Of a stretch of DNA of 64,000 bases, positions 33,997 through 41,463 are shown one piece after another. Below the pieces are notes generated by a model. It was not told the origin of the DNA and did no database searches. It saw nothing but the letters and a program-made list of their open reading frames with translations. Source of the stretch: Streptomyces sp. 135 (lineage in GTDB: Bacteria; Actinomycetota; Actinomycetes; Streptomycetales; Streptomycetaceae); the NCBI RefSeq assembly GCF_020026305.1, contig NZ_CP075691.1, forward strand, positions 7,068,001 to 7,132,000, written 5' to 3'. Position 1 is the first letter of the stretch; every line of letters begins with the position of its first letter. The position numbers and the translations under genes are program-made.

Positions 33997-35673
33997 TCAG
34001 ACCGTGCACAACCCCGCCCCGCCCGCCTCCAACCGCACCCGCGGCCAGTCGGCGAGGTCCCGCAGCAGCTGCCGGTCGTGCGTCGCGACGACGACGGCGG
34101 CGCTCGTGGCGCGGATCGCCTCCGTCAACTCGTCGACCAGCGTGGACGACAGATGGTTGGTCGGCTCGTCGAGCAGGATCAGGCCGGGCCGCCCGGCCAG
34201 TGCCAGCGCCAGGTCCAGACGCCGCCGCTGCCCCTGCGACATCCGTCCGACCGGGGTGCGCATCGCGTCGGAGTCCAGCAGCCCGAGCGATCCGAGCGGC
34301 ACGGCGTCGGCGTCGCGCAGCACCCCGCGGGCCACCAGGCGTCCCACGTGACGGGCGTGTGCCTCGCGGGCGGTGAGTCCCGGTTCCTGCTCGGCGGTCT
34401 CCTGGGAGATCCGGACGACCCGTGCCCCCTGCGCCTGCCGGACGTATCCGTCCGTCGGTTCGAGGGCGCCCGCGAGAACCGCGAGCAGCGTGGACTTCCC
34501 GGCTCCGTTCGGTCCCGTGACGAGCAGCCGGTCGCCGCCGTCGATGGTGAGGTCGACGGGACCGGCAAGCCGCCCTTCGACGGCTACGCCGTGCGCCCGC
34601 AACTGCGGTGCGCCCCGCCGGACTTCTGGGTCCGGCCACCGCAGTGCCGGCGGCGGCGCGGGCACGTCGACGCGGTGGGCGTCCAGCGCGTGCTGCTGCC
34701 GGTGCAGGGCCTGCACGACACCCGGCGCACGGGACTGGCGCTGGTGCTTGCCGGTGCCCTTGTCGGGCCGCCAGCCGGTGGAGAGCCGGTCGCGGGCCTT
34801 CGACACCGCGTCCTGCAGCCGCCGGTGCTCGGCCTGCTGCTCCTCGTGGTCCTGCTCCCAGCGCTCGCGCTCCCGCCGCCGGGCGTCCTGCCAGGCGTCG
34901 TACCCACCGGCGTACAGCCGTGCTCTCCCGTCGCGGGTCGGGTCGAGGTCGAGGAAGCGGTCCGCGACGTCGCGCAGCAGCGCCCGGTCGTGGCTGACGA
35001 CGGCGAGGCCCCCGTCGTGCTCGCGCAGCCTGCGGGTCAGGAAGGCGAGCCCGCCGGCGTCGAGGTGGTTGGTCGGCTCGTCCAGCAGCAGGACGTCGTG
35101 CCGCGCGCCGAGCAGGCACGCGAGGCGGACCCGGTAGCGCTGCCCGACCGACAGCGTCGACAGGGGGCGGTCGCGGTCGGTACAGGCGCCGAGGGCTTCG
35201 AGGGCGACGTCGACGCGGCGTTCGGCGTCCCACGCTTCGAGCCGGGTGGCGGCGTCGAGCGCGGCGGCGTAGCGGTCGTCGGCGGCGGGGTCGCCATCGG
35301 CCAGGGCGCGGGTCGCCTCGTCCAGCGCGCCGAGCGCCGCGAGCGAGGCGGCCAGCGCCTCGGACGTCAGGGTGCCGACGGTCTCGCCGTCCCGCGCGGA
35401 GAGCTCCTGCCGGGCCAGGCCGATCGTGCCGGTGCGGTGCACGGTGCCCTCGTCGGGCGTGAGCAGGCCGGCGAGGACGTGCAGCAGCGTCGTCTTGCCG
35501 CGGCCGTTCTCGCCGACGACGGCGATCCGGGACCGGGCGGAGACGGTGACGGATACGTCGTTCAGGACGCGCCTGGATCCGCGGGTGACGGTGACGCCGT
35601 CGGTACGCAGATGCGCGCCGCTGCCCGCTTCGACGGGCAGGGACATGGCCTCGGGGGCCGAGGTGGGGTTCAA
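33997..35673 (-). CDS. ABC-F ATPase, antibiotic-resistance (ribosome protection) type
   Basis: 558 residues, two ABC domains, no membrane segments. First domain: Walker A GENGRGKTT, signature LSVGQRYRVRLACLL, Walker B VLLLDEPTNHLD. Second domain: GPNGAGKST, MSQGQRRRLDLAL, LILLDEPTNHLS. Between them is a ~75-residue Arg/Glu/Gln-rich linker (RRRERERWEQDHEEQQAEHRRL) that would reach into the peptidyl-transferase centre. I chose the TTG at 35673 because GGAG lies six bases upstream; ATG at 35646 is weaker. Members protect ribosomes from drugs such as lincosamides and pleuromutilins. The leader at 35711-35820 supports drug-induced expression. Confidence 0.88.
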   Translation of the reverse strand: MNPTSAPEAMSLPVEAGSGAHLRTDGVTVTRGSRRVLNDVSVTVSARSRIAVVGENGRGKTTLLHVLAGLLTPDEGTVHRTGTIGLARQELSARDGETVGTLTSEALAASLAALGALDEATRALADGDPAADDRYAAALDAATRLEAWDAERRVDVALEALGACTDRDRPLSTLSVGQRYRVRLACLLGARHDVLLLDEPTNHLDAGGLAFLTRRLREHDGGLAVVSHDRALLRDVADRFLDLDPTRDGRARLYAGGYDAWQDARRRERERWEQDHEEQQAEHRRLQDAVSKARDRLSTGWRPDKGTGKHQRQSRAPGVVQALHRQQHALDAHRVDVPAPPPALRWPDPEVRRGAPQLRAHGVAVEGRLAGPVDLTIDGGDRLLVTGPNGAGKSTLLAVLAGALEPTDGYVRQAQGARVVRISQETAEQEPGLTAREAHARHVGRLVARGVLRDADAVPLGSLGLLDSDAMRTPVGRMSQGQRRRLDLALALAGRPGLILLDEPTNHLSSTLVDELTEAIRATSAAVVVATHDRQLLRDLADWPRVRLEAGGAGLCTV

Positions 35674-35710
35674 GGGATGCTCCGCAGCTCGCAGTGGAGC
35701 CGGGCAACGC

Positions 35711-35743
35711 AAAAAAGGCCGCCCGGCGGGAACCGGGACGGCG
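35711..35743 (-). terminator. Intrinsic terminator in the ABC-F leader (attenuator)
   Basis: On the minus strand, GCCGTCCCGG pairs with CCGGGCGGC (nine pairs, one bulged base, six-base loop) and is followed by six T residues. It lies 33 bp after the leader ORF stop and about 38 bp before the ABC-F start. A T-tract terminator is unusual for this genome and, so placed, it would stop the transcript before the resistance gene. Confidence 0.85.
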
Positions 35744-35775
35744 AGCGCGGATTCAGCAGAGTGAAGGCGCCGCCG

Positions 35776-35820
35776 TCAGCGGGCGGAGCGGACCTTCTGC
35801 GACCAGATACCTCGTGCCAT
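35776..35820 (-). CDS. 14-codon leader peptide of the ABC-F gene
   Basis: An ATG at 35820 opens MARGIWSQKVRSAR and stops at 35776. It precedes the terminator at 35711-35743. Short ORF, terminator and ABC-F gene, in that order, is the layout of ribosome-mediated attenuation: a drug-stalled ribosome on the leader would prevent the terminator from forming. Such control has been described for a Streptomyces coelicolor ABC-F gene (memory). The peptide ends in a basic tail (KVRSAR), a possible stalling region. Confidence 0.8.
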   Translation of the reverse strand: MARGIWSQKVRSAR

Positions 35821-35950
35821 AAGTGTCAGGGTAACAGCGGCGGGTCAGGTCGGCGGGTCTGGTCGGGCGTCCAGGCGGCAGGTCTGGTCGGGCGGTCGGC
35901 AGGCTGGTCGGAGGTCCGCTCTGCGGCTTCGGTCGGCTCTGCGTCGCCGC

Positions 35951-36532
35951 TCATGAAGCGAGGCCCGCGACCTCCCAGGCCGCCTCGATCATCCGGAAGA
36001 CCTCGTCCACCGCGGCCTGCGGATCGGCCGCCTCGCGGGCCAGCGCATGGGCGTCGATCACGAACCTCGCGATCGTCCGGCACGCCGTGGTGTCCGGCGG
36101 CAGGCCGAGGTCGGCGGCGATGGCCGCCGCCAGCGACTCCGCGTGGCGCAGCCGCATCGACTCCTCGTACTGCCGCAGGGCCGGCGAGGTGTCGATCATG
36201 CGCCAGATCGGCGCGGCGCTGTCCGCCGTGCAGTGCCGCACCATGTCCCGCATCTCGTGGCGCAGTACGGGGATGAGCGGCTCGCGCGCCGCCCGGCCGG
36301 TGACCGCCCGCGCCAGACGGTGCTCGAAGTCCTCGTCCTGCTCGAACACCAGGGCCTCTTTCGAGGCGAAGTGGGAGAAGACCGTGGTGACGGCCACGTC
36401 GGCCTCGGCGGCGACATCGCGGATGCCCACCGCCTCGTATCCACGCTCCAGGAAGAGCCGCAGGGCGGTGTCAGCGATCTTCTGGCGGGTCGCGGCCTTC
36501 TTGCGCTCACGACGTCCGGGCGGCACGGTCAT
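35951..36532 (-). CDS. TetR-family transcriptional regulator
   Basis: 193 residues. The N-terminal HTH spans 15-60 (ATRQKIADTALRLFLERGYEAVGIRDVAAEADVAVTTVFSHFASKEALVF), with the expected TetR spacing. The C-terminal helical domain is unassigned. It is divergent from an oxidoreductase gene, and the 70-bp gap holds a perfect 17-bp palindrome. It therefore probably represses itself and that gene. The ligand is unknown. Confidence 0.92.
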   Translation of the reverse strand: MTVPPGRRERKKAATRQKIADTALRLFLERGYEAVGIRDVAAEADVAVTTVFSHFASKEALVFEQDEDFEHRLARAVTGRAAREPLIPVLRHEMRDMVRHCTADSAAPIWRMIDTSPALRQYEESMRLRHAESLAAAIAADLGLPPDTTACRTIARFVIDAHALAREAADPQAAVDEVFRMIEAAWEVAGLAS

Positions 36533-36572
36533 CCGCTGATGCTAACAAATGTGAAGTAATAACCGTTTCAAA

Positions 36573-36589
36573 ACACTAACCGTTAGTGT
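36573..36589. promoter_or_regulatory. Perfect 17-bp palindrome, candidate TetR operator
   Basis: ACACTAACCGTTAGTGT has perfect 8-bp arms around one base. It sits between the TetR start (36532) and the oxidoreductase start (36603), ending 13 bp before the latter. AT-rich flanks on both sides suit overlapping promoters. Length and symmetry match TetR-class operators. Confidence 0.85.
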
Positions 36590-36602
36590 TACGTTCTCTC
36601 GT

Positions 36603-37496
36603 ATGAAGAGAATCAGCTTCGCCGAGTTCGGCGGTCCGGACGTCCTGCGGCTCGTGGACGCCGAGGAGCCCCATGCGGGCCACGGTCAGATACGCGTCGC
36701 CGTGCGGGCGGCGGGCGTGAACCCCGTCGACTGGAGGATCCGTGAAGGCCAGATCCTGGGGGCCCACCCGACCGAGTTGCCCGCGGGAGTCGGCCTGGAC
36801 GCCGCCGGGGTGGTGGACGAGGTCGGCGAGGGCGTCGAAGGAGTCGAGGCCGGCGACCACGTCTTCGGGGAAGGCTCAAGCACCTATGCCGAGTTCGCCG
36901 TGCTGTCGGCCTGGGCCCGTATGCCCGAGGGACTGACATTCGAGGAGGCGGCCGGTTACCCCTCCGTGGTGGAGACCGCGCTGCGCGTCATCCGCGAGGT
37001 CGGTGTGCGGTCCGGGCAGACGCTGCTGGTCAGCGGCGCGTCCGGGGGAGTCGGATCGGCGGTCCTCCAGATCGCCCGCGACCGGGGCATCGCCGTGATC
37101 GGCACGGCGGGGGCCGCGAACCAGGACTATCTGCGCGGCCTGGGGGCTCGCGCCACGACGTACGGCGAGGGCTGGGTGGAGCGGGTGCGGCGGCTCGGCC
37201 CTGTCGACGCGGCTCTGGATCTGGCCGGATCGGGCGTCATCCGCGAACTCGTCGAGCTGACCGGGGACCCGCGGAAGGTGCTCTCGATCGCCGATCTCGG
37301 CGCGCCGGAGTTCGGTGTCCGGTTCTCCGGCGTGGCCGGGAGCGTGCCGGAAGCGCTCGTCGAAGCCGCCGGCCTCATCTCTCGGGGCAAGCTCCACATC
37401 CCGGTCGAGAAGTCGTACCCGCTCGCCGAGGCCGCGGCGGCACACGTCGACAGCCAGGCCGGTCACGCCCGCGGGCGCCGGGTCCTGGTCGTCTGA
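36603..37496 (+). CDS. NADP-dependent medium-chain oxidoreductase (quinone-oxidoreductase type)
   Basis: 297 residues, MDR superfamily without zinc ligands. GroES-like N-terminus (GVNPVDWRIREGQ; AGVVDEVGEGVEGVEAGDHVFG) and Rossmann domain with LLVSGASGGVGSAVLQIARDRG. The C-terminus GKLHIPVEKSYPLAEAAAAHVDSQ is typical of quinone oxidoreductases. Start ATG directly behind the TetR operator. Likely detoxifies or reduces an electrophile sensed by the TetR protein. Actual substrate unknown. Confidence 0.9.
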   Translation: MKRISFAEFGGPDVLRLVDAEEPHAGHGQIRVAVRAAGVNPVDWRIREGQILGAHPTELPAGVGLDAAGVVDEVGEGVEGVEAGDHVFGEGSSTYAEFAVLSAWARMPEGLTFEEAAGYPSVVETALRVIREVGVRSGQTLLVSGASGGVGSAVLQIARDRGIAVIGTAGAANQDYLRGLGARATTYGEGWVERVRRLGPVDAALDLAGSGVIRELVELTGDPRKVLSIADLGAPEFGVRFSGVAGSVPEALVEAAGLISRGKLHIPVEKSYPLAEAAAAHVDSQAGHARGRRVLVV

Positions 37497-37612
37497 GTCC
37501 TGATCGCCGGAGGGCCGACCGGCTCGGCCAGTCGGCTTCGTGTGACCGGACCGGTCGGCTTCAAGTGATCAAGAGCTGCGTATCTTCCGGCGTTACGGGA
37601 TACCTGGTGCGC

Positions 37613-38161
37613 ATGAAGTTGCTGACGGTTGTGAGTGAGGTCGATCGAGTGGTGACGCAGCAGGTGGCCCGGCGCGTCGCGCCGGGTGTGGGCAAGGTGC
37701 TCTCCGGGGTGGAGGAGGCGGCGGAGAGCACGAAGCTGTGGTGCGGGGCCGCCGTCGCGATGGCGTGCGTGGGCGGGTGGCGCGGCCGTACCGCGGCCGT
37801 GGCCGGTCTCGCCGCCATGACGGTGGCGCAGCTGGTGTCGAACGGCGTGTGCAAGCAGCTGGCCGACCGGCCCCGGCCCCCCAAGGAGTGGTTCCCGCAC
37901 GACGAGGCCGACGACCGCCCCGACTCCTCCTCCTTCCCCTCCGGGCACACCGCGGCGGCGGTCGGATTCACCGCCGCCGTCCTCCCTGTCTGGCCGGCCG
38001 CCGGCCTCGTCTGCGCGGTACCGGCGGCGATGGTGGCGGTCGAACGCGTGCAGAGCGGCGCCCACTACCCAAGCGATGTCGTCGCCGGCGCCGCCATCGG
38101 CCTGGCCGGCGCCTGGCTGGTCCGGCAGACTCCCCGCCTTGCCCTGCGCCACTGGACGTAG
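37613..38161 (+). CDS. PAP2-family membrane phosphatase
   Basis: 182 residues. The phosphatase motifs are KQLADRPRPP (K-x6-RP), FPSGHTAAAVGF (PSGH) and VERVQSGAHYPSDV (third motif with the catalytic His and Asp). The fold has about five short helices. I chose the ATG at 37613 (MKLLTVVSEVDR); an in-frame GTG at 37565 would add 16 residues. A lipid-phosphate or undecaprenyl-pyrophosphate substrate is typical of the family. A perfect hairpin at 38189-38227 ends the unit. Confidence 0.88.
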   Translation: MKLLTVVSEVDRVVTQQVARRVAPGVGKVLSGVEEAAESTKLWCGAAVAMACVGGWRGRTAAVAGLAAMTVAQLVSNGVCKQLADRPRPPKEWFPHDEADDRPDSSSFPSGHTAAAVGFTAAVLPVWPAAGLVCAVPAAMVAVERVQSGAHYPSDVVAGAAIGLAGAWLVRQTPRLALRHWT

Positions 38162-38188
38162 GAGGCGCGGGGCGTCGGCACGAGCCGA

Positions 38189-38227
38189 GACGAAGGCCCC
38201 CGGCGCGGTGCGCCGGGGGCCTTCGTC
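38189..38227. terminator. Perfect 18-bp hairpin, bidirectional terminator
   Basis: Arms 38189-38206 and 38210-38227 pair perfectly with a 3-base loop. It lies between two convergent genes (PAP2 and GlsB types), so it can serve both. Confidence 0.85.
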
Positions 38228-38252
38228 GAAGGGGACGGGATGTAGGACGGGA

Positions 38253-38513
38253 TCAAGCGTGTCGTCGGGCCCACAGAGGGGTGACGAAGGAGATGAGGAC
38301 GGCGGCGACGCCGATCTGGAAGACGTGCCGGATCCAGTCGATGCCGCCGGTGTCGCGAACGCCGAAGGCGCTGGCGAGAGCGTTGCCGACCACGGCGCCC
38401 ACGATGCCGAGGAGAACCGTCAGCCACAGGGGAATGGGCTGACGCCCCGGCAGAACGAGCTTGGCCAGCAGGCCGATGATGAGTCCCGCGATGATGGCCC
38501 AGAGGAACGACAC
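38253..38513 (-). CDS. GlsB/YeaQ/YmgE-family small membrane protein
   Basis: 86 residues with three glycine-rich hydrophobic helices (FLWAIIAGLIIGLLAKLVLPGRQPIPLWLTVLLGIVGAVVGNALA). The short GRQPIPLW loop is the family mark (transglycosylase-associated protein). Such proteins are stress-induced in many bacteria, with no proven enzymatic activity. ATG start with a GGAG site upstream. Convergent with PAP2. Confidence 0.9.
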   Translation of the reverse strand: MSFLWAIIAGLIIGLLAKLVLPGRQPIPLWLTVLLGIVGAVVGNALASAFGVRDTGGIDWIRHVFQIGVAAVLISFVTPLWARRHA

Positions 38514-38656
38514 GACAACTCCTTCGTTTACTTCTGTCTACGGTTCCGACTGTCTACGGTTCCGATCTTCGGTTCCGATCTTTCGGCTACCAACGTCCAC
38601 GTGCCCGGCAATCCGCGGCCCATTCCTCTCCCGTCCGCCCCGCCGCGCGGAACGGG

Positions 38657-38702
38657 CATGCCGTGAGCCCCGGCACACCACGTGTCCGGGGCTCACGGCA
38701 TG
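38657..38702. terminator. Perfect 17-bp hairpin after the LysM/transglycosylase gene
   Basis: Arms 38657-38673 and 38686-38702 pair perfectly around a 12-base loop, 16 bp after the stop of the minus-strand gene at 38718. The loop itself carries a further CAC/GTG match, extending the stem by a few pairs. Confidence 0.85.
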
Positions 38703-38717
38703 TCAGAGGGGCGCGGT

Positions 38718-39440
38718 CTAGTACGGGCCGTTCACGTTGTCGATCGAGCCGTACCGGTCGGCCGCGTAGTTGCAGGCGGCGGTGATGTTGGCGACCGGGT
38801 CGTAGCTGTCCGTCGAGGTGCCGGGCACGTGGTACGCCTCGAAGGTGGGGGCGATGACCTGGAGGAGGCCCTTCGACGGGGTTCCGGCGACGGCGTTGGA
38901 GTCCCAGTTGTTGATGGCCCACGGGTTGCCGGAGGACTCGCGCATGACGTTGCGGTGGATTCCCTCGTACGTGCCGGGAATGCCGTGCTGCGCCATGATG
39001 TCGAGCGACTCCCGGATCCAGCCGTCGAGGTTGTCGCTGTAGGACTTCTTCGCCGGGGCGGCGGCGGTCTTGACGGAAGCCGGGGAAGCGGTCGCCTTCT
39101 TCGCGGGCTCGGCGGCGTTCTTCTTGCCGAGGGTGAGCTTGAGACCGGGGTGGATCAGCTTCGGGTCGTCACCGAGGACGCTGCGATTGTCCTCGTAGAG
39201 CTTTTTCCAGCCGCCGCTCAAGGAATGCTCCCGGGCGATCTTGGAAAGGGAGTCACCCGCGACGACTACGTGGGTGTTCGGGGCGGCGGCGGGCTTGACG
39301 GCCGTAGGGGCCTGAGCCGCGTGGGCAGTGGTCGCGCCGAGCACCGGCAGGACGAGCACGGCTCCGCCCGTTCCCGCGGCGGCGATGCCCCGGGTGAGTG
39401 AGCGGGACTTGGGACGGCGGTGCTTTCCCTTTGCAGGCAT
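38718..39440 (-). CDS. Secreted LysM plus transglycosylase-like cell-wall protein
   Basis: 240 residues. Basic start KGKHRRPKSR, then a long signal (GIAAAGTGGAVLVLPVLGATTAHA). LysM domain ~56-105 (THVVVAGDSLSKIAREHSL ... HPGLKLTLGK), an Ala/Lys/Pro linker, and a C-terminal SLT-like domain (~145-240) with catalytic-type Glu in VMRESSGNPWAINNWDSNA, the GLLQVIAPTFEAYH segment and AACNYAADRYGSI. It binds and probably cleaves peptidoglycan outside the cell. A c-di-AMP-type riboswitch lies in its leader (39455-39642), linking it to osmotic and turgor control. Confidence 0.93.
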   Translation of the reverse strand: MPAKGKHRRPKSRSLTRGIAAAGTGGAVLVLPVLGATTAHAAQAPTAVKPAAAPNTHVVVAGDSLSKIAREHSLSGGWKKLYEDNRSVLGDDPKLIHPGLKLTLGKKNAAEPAKKATASPASVKTAAAPAKKSYSDNLDGWIRESLDIMAQHGIPGTYEGIHRNVMRESSGNPWAINNWDSNAVAGTPSKGLLQVIAPTFEAYHVPGTSTDSYDPVANITAACNYAADRYGSIDNVNGPY

Positions 39441-39454
39441 GACGAATTTCCTCT

Positions 39455-39642
39455 CCGTCGCCTACGAGGTGAGCTGTCGGGTTCGGACGGGAGATGTCCG
39501 GTCGCACTGGGCATGCGACTTCACCCCTAGCCGTTCCGGAAACCGGATCGGCGGCTTACCTGGTTCCCCCGCTCCTGCCGTGCGTGAGTGAGTAAGTGGG
39601 TGGGTGTAACGGCTTCCGGACAGCGGCAGGATTCGGCGTTCC
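39455..39642 (-). promoter_or_regulatory. ydaO-type c-di-AMP riboswitch in the 5' leader
   Basis: Read on the minus strand, the leader contains the conserved elements in order: GAATCCTGCCGC, then GAGCGGGGGAACCAGG, then CGGCTAGGGGTGAAGTCGC, and the closing block CCGAACCCGACAGCTCACC TCGTAGGCGA. These match the ydaO/yuaA class from memory. The class binds c-di-AMP and usually turns genes off. In streptomycetes it precedes resuscitation-promoting factor and other wall-lytic genes. It ends ~15 bp before the ATG at 39440, so it may act on transcript elongation or on translation start. Exact edges are approximate. Confidence 0.9.
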
Positions 39643-39661
39643 ATCCGGTTCGACGGTGACA

Positions 39662-40243
39662 TTAAGCGAGAAAGGCCGGAGGTAACAAGGCCCGAATTCG
39701 CAGCGGCAATGCGAGAGGCCGGTTCGTGGAGATCAAATTCCCTTGGCCCTCTTTGATCCAAAACTCAACTCTCTGTCCGCAGAACGGGAATGTGGTCCGA
39801 GGTCTTCGGTACGTGCGAAAGCCGGCGTGACCCATTTCACGGAGAGGTGCAGGTTAAATGCCGCTCGTCGCGTCAAATCGGGCATATCGCGACGCTCGAT
39901 GATGCCGGTAGGCGGAGGTCGTGTGGATGTGGATGTGGATGTGGACCCGGGTATGGAAAGAGCGGCCATTGCCGGAGAAGGGGTAGGCGGCTACTCCGTT
40001 AGTGGCGGTACGCGTCCCGTCCTCGTCCGGGGGCGACCGCCACCTCGGCGAGCACCGCCTCGGACATCCGCAACTCCACGCCGTAGGTTACGCGTTGGCG
40101 GTCCGCGCGATCGAACAAGGAGGGGATATGGGCGAGGTCACCGCGCCGTGGGGAACTTCGTACGCACCGCATGACCGACCCCAGCGCGGCAGCGCCACGT
40201 ACCCCGAAGGAAGAACGTAAAGAAGGAACAACGGAGGAAGAAC
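39662..40243. other. 582-bp interval, no supported gene
   Basis: This stretch is less GC-rich than its neighbours (for example AAACTCAACTCTC near 39761 and GTTAAATGCC near 39853). It has a run of GTGGAT hexamers at 39922-39945. Frames of 70-140 codons are open but lack codon bias. A direct repeat GGAAGAACGT (40209-40218 and 40236-40245) flanks the ribosome site of the next gene. The AT-rich part may hold a promoter or the decayed end of an older gene. Confidence 0.5.
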
Positions 40244-41047
40244 GTGGAGGCAGAAGCAGTGAAGCGCATCGGTGTCATCGGAGTCGGTGAGATCGGCCGG
40301 GCCATCGTGACGGGGTTGTGTGACGGGGGTGACAGGTCGCCAGAGGTGTTCCTCTCGCCCCGGGGAGCCCGCACGGCGGCGGAGTTGTCCGCGCGCTTTC
40401 CGGGCGTACAGGTCTGCGCCGGCAATCAGGAGGTCGTCGACCGCTCGGAGCTCGTGATCATCGCCGTACGCCGTCAGGACCGGCACGAAGCTCTGGCCGG
40501 CCTCAAGGTGGACGACGACAAGGTCGTGGTCAACGTGATGGCCGGCGTCACCCACGACGAGCTGCGCCGCACCCTGGCCACCGACGCCCCGCTCGTACGG
40601 GCCATCCCCCTGCCCGCCATACGCGAACGCCGCTCCGTCACGGTGACGCACCCGACGCAGCCGGCGGTGGACGCGTTCTTCGAGCGCCTGGGCGGGGTGC
40701 TGCCCGTCGCGGACGAGGCGGCCTTCGACGTCTTCTCCGCGCTGACGGGGACGCTGACCACCCATTACGCGTATCTCGCCACGCTCGCGTCGTGGGCCGT
40801 CGACCAGGGCATCGCCGCAGGCGACGCCGAACGCTACCTCCGCGGACTCTTCCAGGGCGTCGGCCGCTCCCTGGGCGACGAGACCCGCTCCCTGCACCGG
40901 CTCGCCGCCGACCACGAGACTCCGAACGGAAACAACGAACGCATCCGCACCACGTGGTTCGACCCGGCCAACTCCGACGCCCTCCGCAAGGCCCTCGACG
41001 GCCTGCTCGCCGATCTGAGGCAGCCCGGCGGCGAGGAGGCGCCATAA
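40244..41047 (+). CDS. Pyrroline-5-carboxylate reductase-like oxidoreductase
   Basis: 267 residues. Rossmann start RIGVIGVGEIGRAIVTGLCDGG, RSELVIIAVRRQDRHEAL, VVNVMAGVTHDELRR and the P5CR-type PLVRAIPLPAIRERRSVTVTHP. The C-terminal dimer helix segment has SALTGTLTTHYAYLATLASWAVDQGI, which differs from canonical ProC (usually DAVTAVSGSGPAY), so proline synthesis is doubtful. GTG start at 40244 with GGAGG six bases upstream; a second GTG at 40259 also has one. It probably reduces another imine. Confidence 0.82.
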   Translation: MEAEAVKRIGVIGVGEIGRAIVTGLCDGGDRSPEVFLSPRGARTAAELSARFPGVQVCAGNQEVVDRSELVIIAVRRQDRHEALAGLKVDDDKVVVNVMAGVTHDELRRTLATDAPLVRAIPLPAIRERRSVTVTHPTQPAVDAFFERLGGVLPVADEAAFDVFSALTGTLTTHYAYLATLASWAVDQGIAAGDAERYLRGLFQGVGRSLGDETRSLHRLAADHETPNGNNERIRTTWFDPANSDALRKALDGLLADLRQPGGEEAP

Positions 41048-41238
41048 CCGCCGGGTGCCTCTTCTGGCTTGTCCCGGACGGCAGTTGGCCGATACCAGGA
41101 GCGGTCATGTCCTGACCGATTCGGTGGTACGCATCCAGCGTCGCGACAGCCCCGTGCACAGCGCGGCACTCGCCGGTGAGTCACTGCCGGGACCGCAGTC
41201 CCCGCCGCGAACCACGGCTCGGAGGGCGTCGCGACCCG

Positions 41239-41411
41239 GGAGCCAGGAGGCCTGTCTCGCCTACTGGCGCGTTACGTTGGCCGACCTGCCGTCGAGCGCC
41301 GAGCCGCCGGCCGATCTGCCGAGGCCTGCCGTCCACGCCCAGCGGTGCGGGACCGTCTTCCTGGACGTGGCCGCCGACGACGGACGAGCCCTGGGCGGCG
41401 CCTGGCCGTGA
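41239..41411 (+). pseudogene. Remnant of an NRPS condensation domain
   Basis: The frame reads QEACLAYWRVTLADLP ... LPRPAVHAQRCGTVFLDVAADDGRAL. This resembles the segment of condensation domains around DYWREQLAGLP ... LPTDRPRPA ... G. Only ~55 residues survive; neither the HHxxxDG motif nor adjoining modules are present. The rest of the 41048-41463 interval holds nothing recognisable. Confidence 0.6.
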
Positions 41412-41463
41412 GCGGCACCCGTGACGACGACCTTGCCGAGCAGCCACTTGGGGCACAGGTCGC

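Noticed and set aside
39922..39945. GTGGAT repeats as a CRISPR or ICE signal
   Set aside because: A simple hexamer run of four copies, no spacers, no cas genes nearby.
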